A DNA stretch of 10,210 bases, taken from Alphaproteobacteria bacterium. GTDB lineage: Bacteria; Pseudomonadota; Alphaproteobacteria; Rhizobiales; Aestuariivirgaceae. The DNA is taken from assembly GCA_024639035.1 (NCBI GenBank), contig JAHEJE010000078.1:1-10210 (forward strand), in the 5' to 3' direction. The position numbers were made by a program, and so were the translations under genes. The notes beneath the pieces are model-generated. The model searched no databases. It had not been told where the DNA came from and was given only the letters and a program-made list of their open reading frames with translations. Shown piece by piece: positions 6,470 to 10,210 of this stretch. Within the stretch, counting starts at the first letter, position 1. Every line of letters begins with the position of its first letter.

Positions 6470-7369
6470 TTAAGGCTTTTCCATATTGCTGCGCAGGTAG
6501 TTGACGATGCCGGAGAAGTCCTTGCCGCTGCCGCCGGCGTCGTTGAAGGCCTGGTAGAGTTCGGCGGCGCGTTCACCCATCGGCGTCGCGGCACCGTTGC
6601 TTGTCGCGGCATCCTGGGCCAGCAGCAGGTCCTTCATCATCATGGCGGTGGAAAAGCCGGGCACGTAATCGCGGTTGGCCGGCGATGTCGGCACCGGGCC
6701 GGGCACCGGGCAATAGGTGGTCAGCGACCAGCACTGGCCCGACGCGGTCGACGAGATATCGAACAGCTTTTGATGATCGAGGCCGAGCTTTTCGGCGAGC
6801 ACGAAGGCCTCGCTGACGCCGATCATCGAAACTCCGAGGATCATGTTGTTGCAGATCTTTGCCGCCTGGCCGTTGCCGGCGCCGCCGGCATGGACGATGG
6901 TCTTGCCCATCTGGGCGAGCACCGGTTGGGCAGCGGCAAAGGCCTCATCGGAGCCGCCGACCATGAAGGTCAGCGTGGCCGCCTCGGCACCGACGGTGCC
7001 GCCGGAGACCGGCGCGTCGACCATGTGGAGCCCGGCGCCACCGGCAGCGGAGGCGACTTCGCGGGCGGTGGCCACGTCGATGGTCGAGCAGTCGATCAGC
7101 AACGCGCCGGCAGCGGCTGCGGCGATGATGCCGTCGCTTGCGGTATAGACCTGTTGCACGTGCTGGCCGGCCGGCAGCATGGTGATGACCACGTCGGCAC
7201 CGCGGGTTGCATCGGCGATGCTCTGGGCGCCCGTGCCGCCGGCTGCGCCATGACGCTCAAGGCCGGAGGGGTCGAGATCGTAGCCCTTCACCTGGTGGCC
7301 GGCCTTGACCAGATTGATGGCCATCGGGCCGCCCATGTTGCCCAAACCGATAAAACCGATAGTCGCCAT
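6470..7369 (-). CDS. mmsB: 3-hydroxyisobutyrate dehydrogenase
   Basis: This NAD-dependent enzyme oxidises 3-hydroxyisobutyrate to methylmalonate semialdehyde in valine catabolism. The product is 299 residues, typical of the beta-hydroxyacid dehydrogenase family. It starts with the Rossmann motif GFIGLGNMGGPMA (5-17). The substrate-binding signature DAPVSGGTVGAEAATLTFMVGG is at 118-139, and the catalytic lysine K171 sits in GNGQAAKICNNMILG. A second conserved lysine lies in the FSTAMMMKDL stretch of the C-terminal helical domain. ATG 7369 has a perfect AGGAGG five bases upstream, so the eleven extra codons upstream are not used. Valine-pathway hydrolase and dehydrogenase genes lie upstream on the same strand, separated by the unrelated secreted-protein gene. 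Tartronate semialdehyde reductase is a paralogue, but the context favours MmsB. Confidence 0.93.
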   Translation of the reverse strand: MATIGFIGLGNMGGPMAINLVKAGHQVKGYDLDPSGLERHGAAGGTGAQSIADATRGADVVITMLPAGQHVQQVYTASDGIIAAAAAGALLIDCSTIDVATAREVASAAGGAGLHMVDAPVSGGTVGAEAATLTFMVGGSDEAFAAAQPVLAQMGKTIVHAGGAGNGQAAKICNNMILGVSMIGVSEAFVLAEKLGLDHQKLFDISSTASGQCWSLTTYCPVPGPVPTSPANRDYVPGFSTAMMMKDLLLAQDAATSNGAATPMGERAAELYQAFNDAGGSGKDFSGIVNYLRSNMEKP

Positions 7370-7489
7370 GACCGCCTCCTCACTGTGCCTGCATTTGCTC
7401 ACTACAGTTGCAGCACACAGTCAGACTGCGCAAGGCTGCGAAGGTCGTATAAGTGGCCATGGAAAACACGGTTTGCCGTCACTCCCTGA

Positions 7490-7522
7490 TGTCATTGCCC
7501 GGCTCGACCGGGCAATCCAGTA
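7490..7522 (+). repeat. REP-like palindromic repeat, copy 1
   Basis: This 33-nt unit has a nine-pair stem (ATTGCCCGG with CCGGGCAAT) around a five-base CTCGA loop, flanked by conserved TGTC and CCAGTA ends. It resembles the dispersed REP-type palindromes common in alphaproteobacterial intergenic regions. It is paired with an inverted copy at 7564-7596, 41 bases away. It lies between mmsB and the secreted-protein gene. Confidence 0.75.
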
Positions 7523-7563
7523 GACATCGACAGGTGCAGTGCTTCACCGGAAGCGGCGGCGGA

Positions 7564-7596
7564 TACTGGATCACCCGATCAAGTCGGGTGATGACA
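7564..7596 (-). repeat. REP-like palindromic repeat, copy 2 (inverted)
   Basis: Read on the minus strand, this matches copy 1 at 26 of 33 positions. Six of the seven differences are three base-pair swaps within the stem and the seventh is in the loop, so the hairpin is kept. It lies 34 bases past the stop of the secreted-protein gene and could help end or stabilise that transcript. Confidence 0.75.
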
Positions 7597-7630
7597 AGTT
7601 GTGTGGACAGATGGCCGGTGCGGCAGGAAA

Positions 7631-8356
7631 CTACCGCACGATGGAGCTGTACCCGGATTTGACCATCCTGACAGTTCTGCTGCTGCAGCGGCCGCTGGCC
7701 TTGGAGCGTGAAATCGCCCGGTTCTTGGCGGCGCGCACGGCATCCGGGCCGAAGCGGTCGAGCATGACGGCGTGCTTTGCGGCGATCTTGCGCCAGAAGT
7801 CCATCACCTGGCCCTGGCTCAAGTGGCGGCAGCGACGCTCGACATAATAGGCCGCCGCCTCGCTGGCATAGCGCTTGAGCGCTCCGGTCGGCGGGGCGTT
7901 GCGGCGTACCGCGATCTTGCGGCGCAAATCCTTGGTCTCGGCGTTGGGCTTGGTGCGCTTGGCGGTGCGCTTGGGATCGGCCTGTTGCGCCTGGACAGCG
8001 GCCATGGCCCGGCGGGCGGCATCCATGGTGGCGCGCACGACGATCTCGCTGTCACGGTCGCAGGACATGGTCTTGCCCTGGGCCATGCCGGCGCTTACGG
8101 CCGACCTGGCGCGCGAAACCCCTTCGCGACCGGCGGTCGAGACCTCGGCCTTGGCCACGTAGTCGCCAAGCTCGACGTGCTCGGGCACGCTGAGGTACTT
8201 GCACTTGGCATCGACGGTGCGGCTGCGCGACAAAAGCTCCAGAGCCTTCGATGGCGCAATGTCCTGGCTGGCCGCCGCGGTCATCGCGTTCATCGCCAGC
8301 ATCCAGCTTGCCGCCGCAATCGGCACCGAGACTATCACTCGCGTTAGAGTCGACAT
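7631..8356 (-). CDS. Secreted protein of unknown function with two paired-cysteine halves
   Basis: I do not recognise this 241-residue protein. ATG 8356 has AGGGG six bases upstream. Residues 1-29 look like a Sec signal peptide (TLTRVIVSVPIAAASWMLA core, TAAA-SQ region), so the mature protein is probably periplasmic or secreted. It has four cysteines: C52, C99, C176 and C224. The spacings C52-C99 (47) and C176-C224 (48) are nearly equal. CKYLS at 52-56 resembles CRHLS at 176-180, and GKTMSC resembles SGRC before the second cysteines. This suggests two related halves, each perhaps with one disulfide. The linker (about 127-155) is Lys/Arg/Pro-rich and probably disordered. It lies between valine-pathway genes on the same strand, with gaps of 120 and 261 bases, and need not share their function. 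Coding reality is supported by the ribosome site, signal peptide and length. Confidence 0.75.
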   Translation of the reverse strand: MSTLTRVIVSVPIAAASWMLAMNAMTAAASQDIAPSKALELLSRSRTVDAKCKYLSVPEHVELGDYVAKAEVSTAGREGVSRARSAVSAGMAQGKTMSCDRDSEIVVRATMDAARRAMAAVQAQQADPKRTAKRTKPNAETKDLRRKIAVRRNAPPTGALKRYASEAAAYYVERRCRHLSQGQVMDFWRKIAAKHAVMLDRFGPDAVRAAKNRAISRSKASGRCSSRTVRMVKSGYSSIVR

Positions 8357-8476
8357 GATCTACCCCTGAATTCCCACATATATCGTTGGCCAAAATCCTA
8401 TGCGGGCGGAGTTAACGGCGGCTTCAGCGCCAAGCACGACTTGTTCGGTTGGTTAATATTTGCCTGCCAATTCGAC

Positions 8477-9508
8477 CTAAAGCGGCAACTCGTTGTCAAC
8501 CATAGCGAAATAGCGCTCGATCTCGGCCGCATCGACGTTTTTGAGCGCGGCTGGATGCCAGGCCGGCCGGTTGTCCTTTTCGATCACCACGGCGCGGATG
8601 CCTTCGTAGAAATCGTGACCGGTGAAAATGCGGTTGACGATGCGGTATTCCATGCGCATGCAGTCCTCGAACGACAATTCGCCGCCCCGGGCCAGCTGGC
8701 GCCAGGTGATCTCCAGGCTGGTCGGCGACTTGGCGCGCAATATGTCCAGCGTCTTCAGGCACCAGTCATCGCCCTCATCGGCCAGGCTTTGCATGATCGC
8801 GGCAACGCCCGGCGCGGCGAAATGCCGGTCGATGCGGTCGCGGTCGGCCTCAAGCGGCGCAGCACCGGCGTCGCCGGCATGGTCGCGCAGACAGGTTTCC
8901 AGGTCATCGCAGCGCGCCAGGGCATCGACCAATTCGGCAAGCCGCGAACTTTCTGCATAGTGCGTCGCAATACCGGCATGGCAGGCATCGGCGGCTTTCA
9001 GCCGGTGGCCGGTGAGCCCGAAAAACATGCCGAGACGGCCCGGACAGCGCGGCAGGAAATAGCTGCCGCCGACATCGGGGAACAGCCCGATGCCGGTTTC
9101 CGGCATGGCGAAGGTCAGCCGTTCGGTGGCGATGCGGTGGCTGCCATGAACCGACACCCCGACGCCGCCGCCCATGGTGATGCCATCCATCACCGCGACA
9201 TAGGGTTTGGGATAGCGCTTGATGTAGCTGTTGAGGAGATACTCCTCGCGGTAGAAATCGAGGAACGTCGGATCTGCGGCCCGGCCCCAGTCATAGAGCT
9301 GGCGAATGTCGCCGCCGGCGCAAAACGCCCGGTCGCCGGCCCCGGTCACGACGACATGGCGCACCTCGGGGTCCTCGGCCCAGGCGCGCAGCTGCGGATG
9401 CAGCTCACGCACCATCGCCAGGGTCAGCGCGTTCAGCGCCTTGGGCCGGTTCAGCGTCACCAGCCCGGCCACCCCGCGGCGCTCGAACACTATGTCGCTG
9501 CCAGTCAC
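8477..9508 (-). CDS. 3-hydroxyisobutyryl-CoA hydrolase (enoyl-CoA hydratase/isomerase fold)
   Basis: This enzyme hydrolyses 3-hydroxyisobutyryl-CoA to free 3-hydroxyisobutyrate and CoA in valine degradation, the step just before MmsB. The 343-residue product has a crotonase core with NRPKALNAL at 20-28, the oxyanion-hole segment AFCAGGDIRQLY at 61-72, and GITMGGGVGVSVHG at 109-122. E137 (MPETGIG) and D145 (FPDVGGSY) occupy the hydrolase active-site positions. The C-terminal extension with the DFYEGIRAVVIEKDNRPAW stretch separates HIBCH from ordinary hydratases. The start is GTG at 9508, four bases after the acyl-CoA dehydrogenase stop, with GGAG inside that gene's end as ribosome site. This tight spacing shows an operon. 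Plain enoyl-CoA hydratase is unlikely given the length and C-terminus. Confidence 0.93.
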   Translation of the reverse strand: MTGSDIVFERRGVAGLVTLNRPKALNALTLAMVRELHPQLRAWAEDPEVRHVVVTGAGDRAFCAGGDIRQLYDWGRAADPTFLDFYREEYLLNSYIKRYPKPYVAVMDGITMGGGVGVSVHGSHRIATERLTFAMPETGIGLFPDVGGSYFLPRCPGRLGMFFGLTGHRLKAADACHAGIATHYAESSRLAELVDALARCDDLETCLRDHAGDAGAAPLEADRDRIDRHFAAPGVAAIMQSLADEGDDWCLKTLDILRAKSPTSLEITWRQLARGGELSFEDCMRMEYRIVNRIFTGHDFYEGIRAVVIEKDNRPAWHPAALKNVDAAEIERYFAMVDNELPL

Positions 9509-9512
9509 CGGG

Positions 9513-10210
9513 TCAGCTCCGCAACAGGTCGCGCGAGATGATCAGCCGCATGATCTCGTTGGTGCCTTCGAGGATCTGATGCACCCTCAAATCGCGCAGG
9601 AAGCGCTCGAAGGGAAAGTCCATCAGATAGCCGTAGCCGCCGTGCAGTTGCAGCGCCTGGTTGACGACATCGAAGCCGACATCGGTCGCCATACGCTTGG
9701 CCATGGCGGCAAACCGGGTCGCGTCGGGCGTCTTGCGGTCGACCTTCTGGGCCGCCTGATAGAGCAGCAGGCGGGCTGCCTCCAGTTCGGTGGCCATGTC
9801 GGCAAGCCGGAACTGCAAGGCCTGGAACTCGGCCAGCTTGCGGCCGAACTGGGAGCGCTCACGCACGTAATCCAGCGCCATGTCGAGGCAGGCCTGCGCC
9901 GCCCCCAACGAGCACGCGGCAATGTTCAGCCGGCCGCCGTCCAACCCGGCCATGGCGATCTTGAAGCCCTGGCCCTCCACGCCGACGAGATTGGCCGCCG
10001 GCACCCGGCAATCGTCGAACATCACCATGGCGGTGGGCTGCGAGTGCCAGCCGAGCTTGCGCTCCTGGGCGCCAACCGACAGACCGGCCGCATCGGCCGG
10101 CACCACGATTGTGGAAATCCCGCCGGCACCGTCGCCGCCGGTACGCACCATCACGACGTAGAAATCATTGCGGCCGCCGCCGGAGATGAACGCCTTGGTG
10201 CCGTTCAGCA
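9513..10210 (-). CDS. Isobutyryl-CoA dehydrogenase-type acyl-CoA dehydrogenase, C-terminal part (start outside the window)
   Basis: This FAD flavoprotein oxidises a short branched acyl-CoA to its 2-enoyl-CoA; in valine breakdown it converts isobutyryl-CoA to methacrylyl-CoA, with electrons passing to ETF. The last 231 or so codons are present and the frame continues off the right edge, beginning LNGTKAFISGGGRNDFYVV. This piece covers the middle beta domain and the C-terminal helical domain. The block FGRKLAEFQALQFRLADMAT and HGGYGYLMDFPFERFLRD are diagnostic. The catalytic glutamate is in HQILEGTNEIMR (codon 9569-9567). The LGWHSQPT and SLGAAQA segments resemble what I recall of mammalian ACAD8. 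The neighbouring hydrolase and mmsB support that substrate, although related short-chain dehydrogenases cannot be excluded from a partial sequence. Confidence 0.92.
   Translation of the reverse strand, partial: LNGTKAFISGGGRNDFYVVMVRTGGDGAGGISTIVVPADAAGLSVGAQERKLGWHSQPTAMVMFDDCRVPAANLVGVEGQGFKIAMAGLDGGRLNIAACSLGAAQACLDMALDYVRERSQFGRKLAEFQALQFRLADMATELEAARLLLYQAAQKVDRKTPDATRFAAMAKRMATDVGFDVVNQALQLHGGYGYLMDFPFERFLRDLRVHQILEGTNEIMRLIISRDLLRS

Noticed and set aside
7418..7428. CAGTC-A-GACTG dyad upstream of mmsB as an operator
   Set aside because: It is only five pairs long, with no second copy or recognised regulator motif, so chance is likely.
8441..9541. Long open plus-strand frame across the hydrolase
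   Set aside because: It is antisense to a complete 3-hydroxyisobutyryl-CoA hydrolase, with no ribosome site or recognisable domain.
1..10210. CRISPR array, tRNA/rRNA genes, prophage or defence system
   Set aside because: There are no regularly spaced direct repeats, no RNA gene signatures, and no phage, nuclease or toxin-antitoxin genes among the supported coding regions.

Overview
The window comes from a GC-rich alphaproteobacterial chromosome. Three things point to this: a 404-residue C4-pathway 5-aminolevulinate synthase, the alphaproteobacterial gene order glyA then nrdR, and a LdtR-type MarR regulator beside an L,D-transpeptidase. The valine-catabolic genes and REP-like palindromes fit. 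A rhizobial or rhodospirillalean lineage is plausible, but the sequence does not fix a genus. I see no rRNA, tRNA, CRISPR, phage or complete transposase gene. Ten genes are present, and all but one are on the minus strand.

Right to left, in the direction of transcription: (1) 10210-8477 holds the end of an isobutyryl-CoA dehydrogenase-type acyl-CoA dehydrogenase, then 3-hydroxyisobutyryl-CoA hydrolase four bases later. (2) 8356-7631 is an unrecognised secreted protein with two paired-cysteine halves, followed by an inverted pair of 33-nt palindromic repeats. (3) 7369-6470 is 3-hydroxyisobutyrate dehydrogenase (mmsB). Items 1 and 3 together supply three steps of valine breakdown: isobutyryl-CoA to methacrylyl-CoA, 3-hydroxyisobutyryl-CoA to free acid, and acid to methylmalonate semialdehyde. 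The hydratase and the semialdehyde dehydrogenase (mmsA) are not in view.

(4) 6314-4290 holds a MarR-family regulator resembling LdtR, then a Tat-exported YkuD-type L,D-transpeptidase, with a strong hairpin between them. This looks like a cell-wall cross-linking module with its regulator. (5) 4145-2931 is hemA, convergent with (6) 2370-2900, the only plus-strand gene, a small DUF442/Blh-type phosphatase-like protein. (7) It is divergent from an Lrp/AsnC regulator (2104-1643). The space between them carries a 132-bp near-perfect palindrome that looks like an inserted miniature element. (8) 1417-110 is glyA, followed 23 bases later by the start of nrdR, which runs off the left edge.

Most genes are ordinary core metabolism. 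The least explained material is the long palindrome, the covarying repeat pair, the secreted paired-cysteine protein and a plus-strand terminator-like hairpin facing away from glyA. No stretch of more than 300 bases lacks a gene; the larger gaps (1418-1642, 2105-2369, 5604-5798, 7370-7630) are covered by the entries below. I found no evidence for a clearly new multi-gene system.
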